DNA from: JAENVU01 sp963801105 | GTDB taxonomy: Bacteria > Actinomycetota > Acidimicrobiia > IMCC26256 > JAENVU01 | Length of the DNA stretch: 64,000 bases | Assembly: GCA_963801105.1 (NCBI GenBank) | Contig: CAWDDH010000003.1 | Coordinates: forward strand, 3,534,001-3,598,000 | Direction of reading: 5' to 3' | In this document: positions 7,969-16,643 of the stretch, piece by piece | Numbering within the stretch: position 1 is the first letter of the stretch | Layout: each line of letters opens with the position of its first letter | The notes under the pieces: generated by a model | What the model was told of the DNA's origin: nothing | Seen by the model: the letters and a program-made list of their open reading frames with translations, nothing else | Databases searched by the model: none | Position numbers and translations under genes: made by a program

Positions 7969-8862
7969 TCCGGTCACCGGTGCGATTCCTGGACGCCCCC
8001 GAGCGCCGACCGAGGCCGCCACGATCTCCGTCCCGGCCCGCAGGCCCAGGAACACGACCGCGGCGGGGAGTAGCGCCCGCCGGGGGCCCTCCCACCACTT
8101 GGCGGCGTACGCGTAGGCCGACCGGTGGTGGGCGACGATCGAGCGGACCGGGTGCGCGGACCGGCTCGCCCCGACCAGGTGGGTGACCACCGCCCGGGGT
8201 TCGTAGCGCACCCGTCCGCCGGCGGCGCTGACCGCCCGGCAGACGTCGACGTCCTCGAGGAAGAGGAAGAACCGCTCGTCCCATCCCCCGATCCGATCGA
8301 GCCAGTCCCGACGGAACCAGACCATGGCGCCCGACACCCACCCGACGTCGCGCGCGACGCCGGGGTCCGCGTCGGGCTGGAGGTACGCCCGGGTCCAGCG
8401 GTTCTCGGGTCGGATCCGGCCGAGCGCGGCATGGCCCACCGCGACCCCGACCCCCGGCGTGGTCCGGGCCGACGGGTACACCGAGCCGTCGGGGTTCAGA
8501 ATCTTCGGGCCGACGGCTCCGAGCGCGGGATCGGAGTCGAGCGCTGCGACCACCGCGGCGGCCGAACCCGCGGCGAGCACGGTGTCGGGATTCATCACGG
8601 CGACGACCGGCGCGTGGGTGGCGGCAATGCCGAGGTTCGCAGCGCGGGCGTACCCGAGGTTGGCGTGCGGCTCGAGTACCGGTACCCCGGGGTGCACCGC
8701 CCGGAGCCGCGCGACCGAGTCGTCGGTCGAGCCGTTGTCCACGACGACGACCTCGGGCGGGCCGGCGGAGTCGTCCGCGAGGAGCGCGGAGACGCACTCG
8801 GCGAGCAGCGCACCGCCCTCGTAGTTCACCACCACGGCGGCCCAGGTCGGGGTGGGGTCCAT
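7966..8862 (-). CDS. GT2 glycosyltransferase, rhamnosyltransferase (WbbL)-like
   Basis: 298 residues. The GT-A core begins WAAVVVNYEGG. VVVDNGSTDDS and the metal motif NPDTVL follow, then GAVGPKILNPDG, VSGAMVWFRR, and FFLFLEDVDVC carrying the general-base acidic residues. This arrangement matches the WbbL/rhamnosyltransferase branch of GT2, which adds dTDP-rhamnose or similar sugars to lipid-linked acceptors at the inner membrane. The rmlB-like gene in the same block fits, although other dTDP-rhamnose genes are not in view. The start ATG overlaps the upstream stop (ATGA at 8859-8862). Confidence 0.88.
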   Translation of the reverse strand: MDPTPTWAAVVVNYEGGALLAECVSALLADDSAGPPEVVVVDNGSTDDSVARLRAVHPGVPVLEPHANLGYARAANLGIAATHAPVVAVMNPDTVLAAGSAAAVVAALDSDPALGAVGPKILNPDGSVYPSARTTPGVGVAVGHAALGRIRPENRWTRAYLQPDADPGVARDVGWVSGAMVWFRRDWLDRIGGWDERFFLFLEDVDVCRAVSAAGGRVRYEPRAVVTHLVGASRSAHPVRSIVAHHRSAYAYAAKWWEGPRRALLPAAVVFLGLRAGTEIVAASVGARGRPGIAPVTG

Positions 8863-9584
8863 CAGGAGGTGAAGCGGTACTTCAGGAGGGCGAAGAGCGC
8901 GGAGAAGCCGTCGCGCCAGGTGATCTTCTTGCCGTCCTCGACCTCACGCCCCGTGTAGGACACCGGGACCTCGTAGATCCGGATGCCCTTCCGGAGGATC
9001 TTCGCGGTGATCTCCGGCTCGAAGTCGAACCGGTCCGAGCGGATCCGGATGCCGTCCAGCGCGCTGCGGGCGAAGACCTTGTACCCGGTCTGCATGTCCG
9101 AGAGCGTCGTGTTGTAGAGCACGTTCGTGAACAGTGCGAGCAGTCGGTTCCCGACGAGGTGGAGGAACATCATGTTGCGGCGCTCACCGGTGAACCGCGA
9201 CCCGTAGACCACGGTGGCCCGGCCGCGGAAGATCGGCGCGAGGAGCTTGGGCCAGTCCGACGGGTCGTACTCGAGGTCTGCGTCCTGGATCAGCACGATG
9301 TCTCCGGTCACCAGTGCCAGCGCGGTGCGGATCGCCGCGCCCTTCCCCCGGTTGGTGTCGTGGGCGACGACATGAACGGTGCTGTCGCCGAGTTGCGCGA
9401 GCACCTGACGCGTGCCGTCGGTGCTGCCGTCGTCGACGAGCACGAACTCGCGCTCGACCGGCAGGTCGACCGCGCGCATGCGCCGCATGATCTCGACGAC
9501 GGTGTTGCGCTCGTTGAAGATCGGCACGATGACCGAGAGCCTGCGGTACCCACCGGTGTCGACACCCGGGTCGGCTGCGGTCAC
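8862..9584 (-). CDS. GT2 glycosyltransferase, dolichyl/polyprenyl-phosphate mannosyltransferase-like
   Basis: 240 residues from GTG 9584, which overlaps the upstream stop by GTGA. Visible: LSVIVPIFNERNTV, VLVDDGSTDGT, an IQDADLEYDP metal motif, YGSRFTGE and SDMQTGYKVF, all typical of DPM1/GtrB-type synthases that load a sugar onto polyprenyl phosphate. No membrane helices follow the catalytic domain, so it is a soluble or peripheral type. It probably supplies a lipid-linked sugar to the neighbouring pathway. Confidence 0.9.
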   Translation of the reverse strand: MTAADPGVDTGGYRRLSVIVPIFNERNTVVEIMRRMRAVDLPVEREFVLVDDGSTDGTRQVLAQLGDSTVHVVAHDTNRGKGAAIRTALALVTGDIVLIQDADLEYDPSDWPKLLAPIFRGRATVVYGSRFTGERRNMMFLHLVGNRLLALFTNVLYNTTLSDMQTGYKVFARSALDGIRIRSDRFDFEPEITAKILRKGIRIYEVPVSYTGREVEDGKKITWRDGFSALFALLKYRFTS

Positions 9585-10564
9585 CCGCGGTCCTCGAGCT
9601 CGTCGCGGTACCACTCGAAGGTCCGCTGAAGGCCCTCGCGGAGCTGGATCTCGGGTTGCCAGCCGAACAGCGACGTGGCGAGCGAGATATCGGGCTTGCG
9701 CTGCATCGGGTCGTCCACCGGCAGCGGCTCGAACGCGATCTCGGACGTGGAACCGGTGACGCCGATCACGGCCTCGGCCAGCTCGAGGATGGTGAACTCG
9801 TTCGGGTTGCCGACGTTGACCGGCCCGACGTGGTCGCTCTCGAGCAGTCCGATGATCCCGCGGATCTCGTCGTCGACGTAGCAGAACGAACGGGTCTGCT
9901 TGCCGTCGCCGTAGACGGTGAGCGGCTCGCCGCGCATTGCCTGGACGAGGAAGTTCGACACGACCCGTCCGTCGGCCGGGCGCAGCCGCGGTCCGAAGGT
10001 GTTGAAGATGCGGACGATGCGGACGTCGAGCCCGTGGCTCCGGTGGTACGCGAGCGTGAGCGCCTCGGCGAACCGCTTCGCCTCGTCGTAGACGCCACGC
10101 GGGCCGACGGGGTTGACGTGGCCCCAGTAGTCCTCGGTCTGGGGGTGAACCTGCGGGTCGCCGTAGACCTCACTCGTGGAGGCGAGGAAGAACCGCGCGC
10201 CCTTGGCGAGCGACAGCCCGAGCATGTTGTGGGTCCCCAGCGCGCCGACCTTCATGGTCTTGATCGGGTGCTCGAGGTAGTCGACCGGGCTCGCAGGGCT
10301 CGCGAAGTGCAGCACCGCGTCGACGGCGCCCCCGACGTGCACGAAGTTCGTCACGTCGTAGTGCTCGAACGTGAACTCCTCGCGACCGAGCAGGCCGTTC
10401 AGGTTGTCCATCCGTCCGGTGAGGAGGTTGTCGAGCCCGACGACGTCCCAGCCCCGTTCGATCAGCCGCTCGGAGAGGTGGGATCCCAGGAACCCCGCCG
10501 CGCCCGTCACCACGGCCCGGGGCCGGGGTGAGTCGGTCGACCGCCGGCGCGGATGGGTCTCCAC
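9581..10564 (-). CDS. UDP-glucuronate decarboxylase (UDP-xylose synthase)
   Basis: 327 residues from GTG 10564, whose first base is shared with the upstream TAG. Extended SDR with VTGAAGFLGSHL, catalytic Thr130/Ser131/Glu132 (STSEVYGDP), Tyr159 and Lys163 (GVYDEAKR), and the downstream RIFNTFGPR characteristic of UXS enzymes. It converts UDP-glucuronate to UDP-xylose (or the 4-keto intermediate). It directly follows UDP-glucose dehydrogenase, which makes its substrate, so the two form a UDP-glucose to UDP-xylose module feeding the GT2 genes downstream. Confidence 0.93.
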   Translation of the reverse strand: METHPRRRSTDSPRPRAVVTGAAGFLGSHLSERLIERGWDVVGLDNLLTGRMDNLNGLLGREEFTFEHYDVTNFVHVGGAVDAVLHFASPASPVDYLEHPIKTMKVGALGTHNMLGLSLAKGARFFLASTSEVYGDPQVHPQTEDYWGHVNPVGPRGVYDEAKRFAEALTLAYHRSHGLDVRIVRIFNTFGPRLRPADGRVVSNFLVQAMRGEPLTVYGDGKQTRSFCYVDDEIRGIIGLLESDHVGPVNVGNPNEFTILELAEAVIGVTGSTSEIAFEPLPVDDPMQRKPDISLATSLFGWQPEIQLREGLQRTFEWYRDELEDRG

Positions 10565-11865
10565 TAGCGGCCGACGCCTTCGTAGGTGTAGCCCTGGCGC
10601 CGCAGCGCGGCCGGGTCCAGCAGGTTGCGGGTGTCGAGCACGGTCGGAGTCTGCAACATCTCGGCGACGCGGTCGAAGTCCATCCAGCGGAACTCGTCCC
10701 ATTCGGTCAGCACGGCCAGCACCCGGGCGCCGTCGCAGACCTCGTAGGGGTCCGAGCCGACCTCGAGGCCGGGAACCAGATCGGCCGCACGCTCACCGGC
10801 CGCCGGGTCGTAGGCGCGCACCGTGGCACCCTCCGCCAGCAGGCGCTTGACGATCACGAGCGCCGGCGAGTCGCGCAGGTCGTCGGTGTTGGCCTTGAAC
10901 GTGAGGCCCCACACGGCGATCGTCACGCCCGCCAGCGAGCCCCCGACGAGCGCCGTCAGCTTCGTGACCATGCGCTCGTGCTGCTCCTGGTTGACCCGCA
11001 CGACCCCCTTGAGGAGCGAGAAGTCGTAGCCCGCGGTCTCCGCCGCGTAGAGCAGCGCCGCGGTGTCCTTCGGGAAGCACGACCCGCCGTAGCCCGGGCC
11101 GGGGTGGAGGAACTCGAAGCCGATGCGCTGGTCGTAGCCCATGCCGAGCGCGACCTCGCGCACGTCGGCGTCGACGGCCTCGCACAGGTTCGCGATCGCG
11201 TTGACGAAGGAGATCTTGGTGGCGAGGAACGCGTTCGACGCGTACTTGATCATCTCCGCCGACGCGGGGTCGGTCACGAGAATCGGCGCGTTGAGGTTCC
11301 GGTAGAGCTCGGACACGCGGACCGCGACCGACGCATCGGTGCAGCCGATCACCACGCGGTTGGGCTGGAGGAAGTCGCGGACCGAGCTGCCCTCGCGCAG
11401 GAACTCGGGGTTCGAGGCGACGAGCACCTCCTCGGGCGGTGCGCCCGCCTCCGCGAGCACCCGCTGCACCATCTTCGTGGAGCCGACCGGCATCGTGGAC
11501 TTGTTGATCACGACGGTGCCCGGTCGCAGCACCGGCGCGATCTCCCGCGCGACGGCGTCGACGAAGGAGAGGTCCGCGGAGCCGTCGTCGCCCTGGGGCG
11601 TCGGGACGCAGAGGAACACGAAGCCGGCGACGCTCGCCGCGTTCTTGGCGCCGACCACGAACCGGAGCCGACGCGACGACAGACCCTCCGACAGCAGCTC
11701 GGGCAGCCCGTCCTCCAGGATCGGGACCTCACCCTTGTTGAGCCGCTCGACGCGCTCGGCGTCGATGTCCGCGCACACCACATCGTGGCCGAGATGCGCG
11801 AGGCACACCGCCGTCGTCAACCCGACGTACCCGGCCCCGATGACCGCAACGTCCACATCACCCAT
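10564..11865 (-). CDS. UDP-glucose/GDP-mannose 6-dehydrogenase family
   Basis: 433 residues from ATG 11865 with an AGAAG ribosome site. The N-terminal NAD domain starts VAVIGAGYVGLTTA. The catalytic cysteine is Cys263 in GGSCFPKD, and the C-terminal UDP-binding domain has WGLTFKANTDDLRDSP. It performs two-step oxidation of UDP-glucose to UDP-glucuronate. The adjacent UDP-xylose synthase supports UDP-glucose as substrate, although UDP-GlcNAc dehydrogenases share the fold. Confidence 0.93.
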   Translation of the reverse strand: MGDVDVAVIGAGYVGLTTAVCLAHLGHDVVCADIDAERVERLNKGEVPILEDGLPELLSEGLSSRRLRFVVGAKNAASVAGFVFLCVPTPQGDDGSADLSFVDAVAREIAPVLRPGTVVINKSTMPVGSTKMVQRVLAEAGAPPEEVLVASNPEFLREGSSVRDFLQPNRVVIGCTDASVAVRVSELYRNLNAPILVTDPASAEMIKYASNAFLATKISFVNAIANLCEAVDADVREVALGMGYDQRIGFEFLHPGPGYGGSCFPKDTAALLYAAETAGYDFSLLKGVVRVNQEQHERMVTKLTALVGGSLAGVTIAVWGLTFKANTDDLRDSPALVIVKRLLAEGATVRAYDPAAGERAADLVPGLEVGSDPYEVCDGARVLAVLTEWDEFRWMDFDRVAEMLQTPTVLDTRNLLDPAALRRQGYTYEGVGR

Positions 11866-11911
11866 GATCTTCTGGTCCTCTTCGCTCTGGCGTTCGATCC
11901 GTGCGGACCGG

Positions 11912-12935
11912 CTACTTCGTGCCCGATCCCACGCCCACCCAGGCGTCTTCGACCACCGGGGCGCGGTCCCTGAGGGGCTCCCACCACTCCCGGTTCTCCG
12001 CATACCACCCGACCGTGTCGCTGATGCCCTCGTCGAAGCCGATCTCGGGCACCCATCCCAGCTCGGTGCGCAGCTTCGAGCTGTCGAGCAGGTAGCGGCG
12101 GTCGTGACCGGGCCGGTCGGGGACGATCGTCTTCAGCGAGTCGGGCTTGCCGAGCGCAGCGGAGGACGAGATCGGCGATCTCGACGATGCTCGCCTCGAC
12201 GCCACTGCCGACGTTGTAGGTCTCCCCCACCCGGCCGGACCCGAGCACCAGCTCGATCGCCCGGCAGTGGTCGGCCACGTGCAGCCACTCCCGGCGGTTG
12301 GCCGTGGACGCGTACAGCGGCAGCACCTGGTCGTCGAGGGCACGGGTCGCAAAGACCGGGATCACCTTCTCGGGGAACTGGTAGGGCCCGTAGTTGTTGG
12401 AGCAATTGGTGATCGTGATCGGCAGTTCGAAGGTCTCGTGGTACGCCCGAACAATGTGGTCGGCGGCCGCCTTCGAGGCGTTGTAGGGCGTCCGCGGCCG
12501 GTAGGGCGATTCCTCGGTGAACGCGCCCGGGTCGTCGAGCGCCAGGTCGCCGTAGACCTCGCAGGTCGAGACGTGGTGGAACCGCTCGACGCCGACCTTG
12601 CGCGCCGCGTCGCAGAGCACCTGGGTGCCGAGGGCGTTGGTGCGCATGAACCGGCCCGGGTCGAGGATCGCCAGGCTGTTGTGGGATTCCGCCGCGAAGT
12701 TCACGATCACGTCGACGCCGTGGTCGGCCAACGCGGTCTCCATCGCCGGGCCGTCGCCGATGTCGGCCTGGAGGAAGGTGATGCGGTCCTCGACATCCGC
12801 CAGATTCGGTCGATTCCCCGCGTAGGTGAGCAGATCGACCGCCACGATCCCGTCCCCGGGGTGCCGCTCGGTCCAGTGGCGCACGAAGTTCGATCCGATG
12901 AAGCCGGCGGCACCGGTCACGAGGAGCGTGGGCAT
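11912..12935 (-). CDS. dTDP-glucose 4,6-dehydratase (RmlB-like), frameshifted
   Basis: From ATG 12935 the reading frame encodes about 258 residues of an RmlB-type SDR: VTGAAGFIGSNFVR, AAESHNSLAILDPG, Tyr151/Lys155 in TPYNASK, and NCSNNYGPYQFPEK. The frame then becomes meaningless. The true C-terminus (LGKPDSLKTIVPDRPGHDRR, then WVPEIGFDEGI) continues in another frame down to TAG at 11912. Adding CG to the GCGC at 12154-12157 restores one open frame of about 341 residues. The active-site triad is Thr124-Cys125-Glu126 (STCEVYG) where classical RmlB has Thr-Asp-Glu, so the exact reaction is uncertain. A TAGACT -10 lies six bases before the start. Confidence 0.82.
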
Positions 12936-12941
12936 CGGGGC

Positions 12942-12947
12942 AGTCTA
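12942..12947 (-). promoter_or_regulatory. -10 box TAGACT, leaderless promoter of the rmlB-like gene
   Basis: TAGACT (reverse strand) is separated from ATG 12935 by six bases. It may drive the downstream nucleotide-sugar operon as well. Confidence 0.55.
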
Positions 12948-13021
12948 CGGCCTGGTCCGGAGCGGATTTCCCGTCGGCGGACCGGGTTCGTGCGATGGGG
13001 GGCCGGGATGGTCCGAAGGGC

Positions 13022-14422
13022 TCAGCACGCCGCGGCGGGGTCCGCGGCGGGCTTCGTGGACTTCTTCGGGGCGGTCGTCGTCGAGGTCGCCGTGGGCTTG
13101 ACGGCCTTGTCCTTGCCGTGGATCCCGCCCCAGTCGGCGCCGATGACGATCGTGACGTCCACACCGGACAGGGTCGAGTCCTCGACCAGCCGGCCCACAC
13201 CGCCGAGGTACCGCGCGACCAACTCGGCCTGCGCCCGGGCGTCGGGCAGGTAGCGGATCGTGGTGGTGTCGGTGAGGGGTGCGTTCCCCACGCCTCCGGG
13301 AGCGAAGCCGCGCTCCTGGAGCTTGGCGAGCGACTCCCCCGCGGCACCGTTCTTGCTCGAGCCGTTGAGCACCTGCACGGTCACGTCGGCGGGCGCCACC
13401 GTGGCCCCCTTGGCCGTCGCGCCGTCCCCGAACGTCCGGAGCCGGGCGATCAGCTGGTCGGCGTCGGGCTGCTTGGGCACGAGCCGGCCGGCTTGAGTCG
13501 TGGACTCGCGCCACGGCAACGTCACCATCTCGAGCGCACCGGTCTGGGTCGGGTCGACGTTGCGGAACGTCTTCACGAGCCGCAGGATGTCGTCCTTGCT
13601 GAGCTTGTCGTCGACGGTGAGCTTGGCCACCACGGCGTCGGCGATCTCGATGGCGGTCAGCGGGTTCTCGCCCGCCTTGGCGGATGCCTGGCTCGCGAGC
13701 TTGCGGATGAAGTCCTGCTGGCGGCCGATGCGGTCGATGTCGGCGAGCGGGCTGGCGTCGGTCCAGCTCCCGTTCTTCAGGTACTGGAGATGCCGCGAGC
13801 GGACGTAGGCGAGCGCTCCGTTGCCGTCGAGCGCGCGGCATCCGGCGAGCGGGATGTCGAGCCCGGAGTAGGTGTCGCGTGCCGGGTACGGGAAGTAGAC
13901 GTCCACGCTGCCGATCGCGTCGACGACGTTGATGAACGCCTGGAAGTCGACCTCGACGTAGTGGTTGATGTCGAGGTTGAAGTTCGCCTTGAGCGTGTCA
14001 ATGAGCAGCTGTGGGCCCTGGTCGAACGTCGAGTTGATCTGGCCGAGGCCCTGGCCGGGGATGTCGACGAGGAGGTCCCGGGGGAACGAGACGAGCAGGC
14101 TCGTCTTCGTGACCGGGTCCACGTGGAGCACCATGATCGTGTCCGACCGCTTGCCCCCGGTGTCCGACGTCGTCCCGAACGCCTGCGCCTGGGCGTTGTC
14201 CTGCACGAATGCGCGCGAGTCGGAGCCGACGAGGAGGTAGTTGCCGCCCTCGGCCGGGCCATCGGGGAACGTGATGCCCGAGATCTTCTTCGTGGCCGCG
14301 AGCGTGTCGTCCACCCGGATGTTCAGGTAGACGATGCTGGCCGTCATCACCACGACGGCAGCAACGCACGCGGTGAAGAAGCGGCGCCGGAAGACACGCC
14401 AGAAGGCGGGGGTGAGTGGCAC
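13022..14422 (-). CDS. LytR-CpsA-Psr (LCP) family phosphotransferase with C-terminal LytR_C domain
   Basis: 466 residues from GTG 14422. A short cytoplasmic tail and one transmembrane helix (about 16-36) are followed by the LCP domain (YLLVGSDSR, RSDTIMVLHVD, SFPRDLLVDIPG, INSTFDQGP). The Arg/Asp residues there bind the polyprenyl pyrophosphate. A LytR_C module (about 365-460, VTVQVLNGSSKNG) and a Ser/Thr/Lys-rich tail end the protein. LCP enzymes attach lipid-linked glycopolymers such as teichoic acid, arabinogalactan or capsule to peptidoglycan outside the membrane, which fits the neighbouring polysaccharide genes. GTG 14422 is nine bases after TACCAT; upstream GTG codons at 14452 and 14449 are alternatives. 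Confidence 0.9.
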   Translation of the reverse strand: MPLTPAFWRVFRRRFFTACVAAVVVMTASIVYLNIRVDDTLAATKKISGITFPDGPAEGGNYLLVGSDSRAFVQDNAQAQAFGTTSDTGGKRSDTIMVLHVDPVTKTSLLVSFPRDLLVDIPGQGLGQINSTFDQGPQLLIDTLKANFNLDINHYVEVDFQAFINVVDAIGSVDVYFPYPARDTYSGLDIPLAGCRALDGNGALAYVRSRHLQYLKNGSWTDASPLADIDRIGRQQDFIRKLASQASAKAGENPLTAIEIADAVVAKLTVDDKLSKDDILRLVKTFRNVDPTQTGALEMVTLPWRESTTQAGRLVPKQPDADQLIARLRTFGDGATAKGATVAPADVTVQVLNGSSKNGAAGESLAKLQERGFAPGGVGNAPLTDTTTIRYLPDARAQAELVARYLGGVGRLVEDSTLSGVDVTIVIGADWGGIHGKDKAVKPTATSTTTAPKKSTKPAADPAAAC

Positions 14423-14431
14423 GGCCCTCCG

Positions 14432-14437
14432 ATGGTA
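14432..14437 (-). promoter_or_regulatory. -10 box TACCAT of the LCP gene
   Basis: TACCAT (reverse strand) sits nine bases before GTG 14422 and supports that start over the longer forms. Confidence 0.4.
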
Positions 14438-14500
14438 GTGGGACCTCACCACCGTTCCCCGGCGCGACGAATCCCCCGGGTCGCGCGGTCGGTGTCCGCC

Positions 14501-14506
14501 TAGCCT
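14501..14506 (+). promoter_or_regulatory. -10 box TAGCCT, leaderless promoter of pabB
   Basis: TAGCCT is followed by seven bases and then ATG 14514. Confidence 0.6.
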
Positions 14507-14513
14507 CGGGCGG

Positions 14514-15728
14514 ATGTCCCTGGCCCCGGCGCTCGCCGCGCTGCCCGACCCGCTCGCCGCCACGATCGTGCGCACCGGTGACAGCGTGGTGCTCGCAGTC
14601 GGCGCGGGCGATGCGGTTCCGATCGGTTACGACCCGTTCGCGCAGATCGACCGGATCGGTGAGGGATGGTGGGCCGGCTTCGCCGCGTACGAGCTCGGCC
14701 ACCGCGTCGAGCGCGTGGTGCCGCGCCGGAGCGGCGCCGCCGACCCCGCCGCGGTCCCCGAGCTGGCGCTCGTCCGCTTCGAGGCACGCGTCGAGATCAC
14801 CGCCGGCGGCTCGTGCACGTGGTGGGGGCACGGTGCCGAACGGCGGGCCCTGGAGCGCGCGCTCGACGCCCCGGGGACCCGACCTGCGCGCCCGGGATCG
14901 AGCGGGCGCTGGTCGTCGAGCCTCGACGAGCACGAGTACGAGGCCGGCGTGCGCGCGGTGCAGGACCTGATCCGCCGTGGGGACTGCTACCAGGTGAACC
15001 TGACCCGCCGACTCACCGGCCCGCCGGTCGATCCCGTCGCCCTGTGGTCGGCGCTCGAGCGGAACCACCCCGCGCCACACGGGACCTTCTGGCGTGACGG
15101 TGCCGGTTTCGCGGTCGTCAGCGCCTCGCCCGAGCGGTTCCTCGGGATCGACGGCGCCTCGGTCGAGACGCGGCCGATCAAGGGCACGGGCGTCGAGGCG
15201 GCAGGGCTCATGACGAGCAAGAAGGACCGCGCCGAGAACGTCATGATCGTCGACCTCGCCCGGAACGACCTCGGGCGCGTCTGCACGCCGGGGTCGGTCG
15301 TGGTCCCCGAGCTGTGCAGGGTGGAGCGTCATCCTGGTCTCGTGCACCTGGTGAGCACCGTGCGCGGACGCCGGCGACCGGACGTCGGTCTCGGCGCACT
15401 GCTGCGGGCCACGTTCCCGCCGGCATCGATCACCGGCGCGCCGAAACCGCGGGTGATGCAGACGATCGAGGACCTCGAGCCCGTGCCGCGCGGGGTGTAC
15501 TGCGGCGCGCTGGGCTGGTTCGACGCCGACCGCGACCGGGCCGACTTCGCCGTCGCGATCCGCACGTTCACCTGCACGCCGGCCACGACGACCCTCGGCG
15601 TCGGCGCGGGGATCACCATCGACTCGGAGCCGGCCGCGGAATGGGCCGAGACCGAGCTCAAGGCCGCCCGGCTGCTCCCCCTGGCGGGCGAGCGGCGGGG
15701 TCGGACCCTGGCCGGGACGCGACCATGA
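14514..15728 (+). CDS. pabB: Aminodeoxychorismate synthase component I (PabB)
   Basis: 404 residues. A chorismate-utilising enzyme that makes 4-amino-4-deoxychorismate with ammonia from a PabA-type glutaminase (not in this window). The PabB-specific lysine is Lys223 in the RPIKGT motif, where anthranilate synthases carry RPIAGT; this separates it from TrpE. Other chorismate-fold signatures are NVMIVDLARNDLGRV and TFPPASITGAPK. The stop overlaps pabC by ATGA, so the pair is translationally coupled and supplies p-aminobenzoate for folate. The start is seven bases after a -10 box. Confidence 0.93.
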   Translation: MSLAPALAALPDPLAATIVRTGDSVVLAVGAGDAVPIGYDPFAQIDRIGEGWWAGFAAYELGHRVERVVPRRSGAADPAAVPELALVRFEARVEITAGGSCTWWGHGAERRALERALDAPGTRPARPGSSGRWSSSLDEHEYEAGVRAVQDLIRRGDCYQVNLTRRLTGPPVDPVALWSALERNHPAPHGTFWRDGAGFAVVSASPERFLGIDGASVETRPIKGTGVEAAGLMTSKKDRAENVMIVDLARNDLGRVCTPGSVVVPELCRVERHPGLVHLVSTVRGRRRPDVGLGALLRATFPPASITGAPKPRVMQTIEDLEPVPRGVYCGALGWFDADRDRADFAVAIRTFTCTPATTTLGVGAGITIDSEPAAEWAETELKAARLLPLAGERRGRTLAGTRP

Positions 15729-16573
15729 CTCCGCGGCTGCGCGTGTGCGTCAACGGCGAGATCGGACCGGCCGACGAGCTGCGCATCTCGCCACTCGACC
15801 ACGGCCTGCTCGTGGGCGACGGCGTGTTCGAGACGCTGCGGGTCTACGACGGCGTGCCCTTCGCGTGGCGCCGGCACCTCGCGCGGCTCGAGCGCTCGGC
15901 CGCGGGCCTCGGCCTCGCGGTGCCGTCGATCGCGTCCTTGCGCGAGCAGTCCGACGCGGTCATCGCCGCGAACCAACTGCGCGAGGCGCGCCTGCGGATC
16001 ACCATCACCGGTGGGCCCGCGCCCCTCGGCTCGGAGCGCGCGATGGTCGAGCCGACAGTGATCATCGCCGCGAGCGCGCTCACCCCCTGGCCGCCGACCA
16101 CGGACGTCGTGACCGTCCCCTGGCCGCGCAACGAGCAGGGCGCGACCGCCGGCCTGAAGACGATCAGCTACGCAGAGAACGTGCGCGCGCTCGCCCACGC
16201 GCACGAGCACGGTGCCGGCGAGGCGATCTTCGCCAACACGCGCGGCGAGCTGTGCGAGGCGACCGGCTCGAACGTGTTCGTCGTGCAGGGCGGGACGCTC
16301 GTGACCCCTCCCACCGACGCCGGATGCCTGCTCGGCGTCACCCGGGCACTGGTCCTCGAGCTCGCCGTCGAGCTCGGCATCGGCTGTACCGAGACCGCGC
16401 TTCCCATCGACGCCCTCGCGGCCGCGGACGAGGCGTTCCTCTCGTCCACCACGCGTGAGGTCCAGGCGATCGCGCACGTCGACGGCACTGCGCTCCCCGA
16501 GGCTCCCGGCGCGGTGACCACCCGTCTTGCCGGCGCCTTCGCCACCCTCGTCGCGTCCAACCCCGACCCCTGA
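15725..16573 (+). CDS. pabC: 4-amino-4-deoxychorismate lyase (PabC), class IV PLP enzyme
   Basis: 282 residues. Fold-type IV PLP protein with SPLDHGLLVGDGVFETLR near the N-terminus, the PLP lysine in GLKTISYAENV, and EATGSNVFVV plus LLGVTR for phosphate binding. Branched-chain and D-amino-acid aminotransferases share these motifs. The 4-base overlap with pabB assigns it as the lyase that releases pyruvate and p-aminobenzoate. Confidence 0.92.
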   Translation: MTPRLRVCVNGEIGPADELRISPLDHGLLVGDGVFETLRVYDGVPFAWRRHLARLERSAAGLGLAVPSIASLREQSDAVIAANQLREARLRITITGGPAPLGSERAMVEPTVIIAASALTPWPPTTDVVTVPWPRNEQGATAGLKTISYAENVRALAHAHEHGAGEAIFANTRGELCEATGSNVFVVQGGTLVTPPTDAGCLLGVTRALVLELAVELGIGCTETALPIDALAAADEAFLSSTTREVQAIAHVDGTALPEAPGAVTTRLAGAFATLVASNPDP

Positions 16574-16596
16574 CCGACCGCGCCCGAGCACGGTGC

Positions 16597-16622
16597 GTTC
16601 CGTCGCGCCGGCGCGGACGAAC
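16597..16622. terminator. Imperfect hairpin between convergent pabC and birA
   Basis: GTTC...GCGCC and GGCGC...GAAC arms pair over 13 bases with two single-base bulges and no real loop. There is no T tract. It may serve both convergent genes. Confidence 0.35.
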
Positions 16623-16643
16623 GGGCATCGGTTCGGGAGTGGA

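Noticed and set aside
14514..15728. Anthranilate synthase component I (TrpE)
   Set aside because: The active-site motif is RPIKGT with a lysine, and pabC is coupled directly downstream; both indicate PabB.
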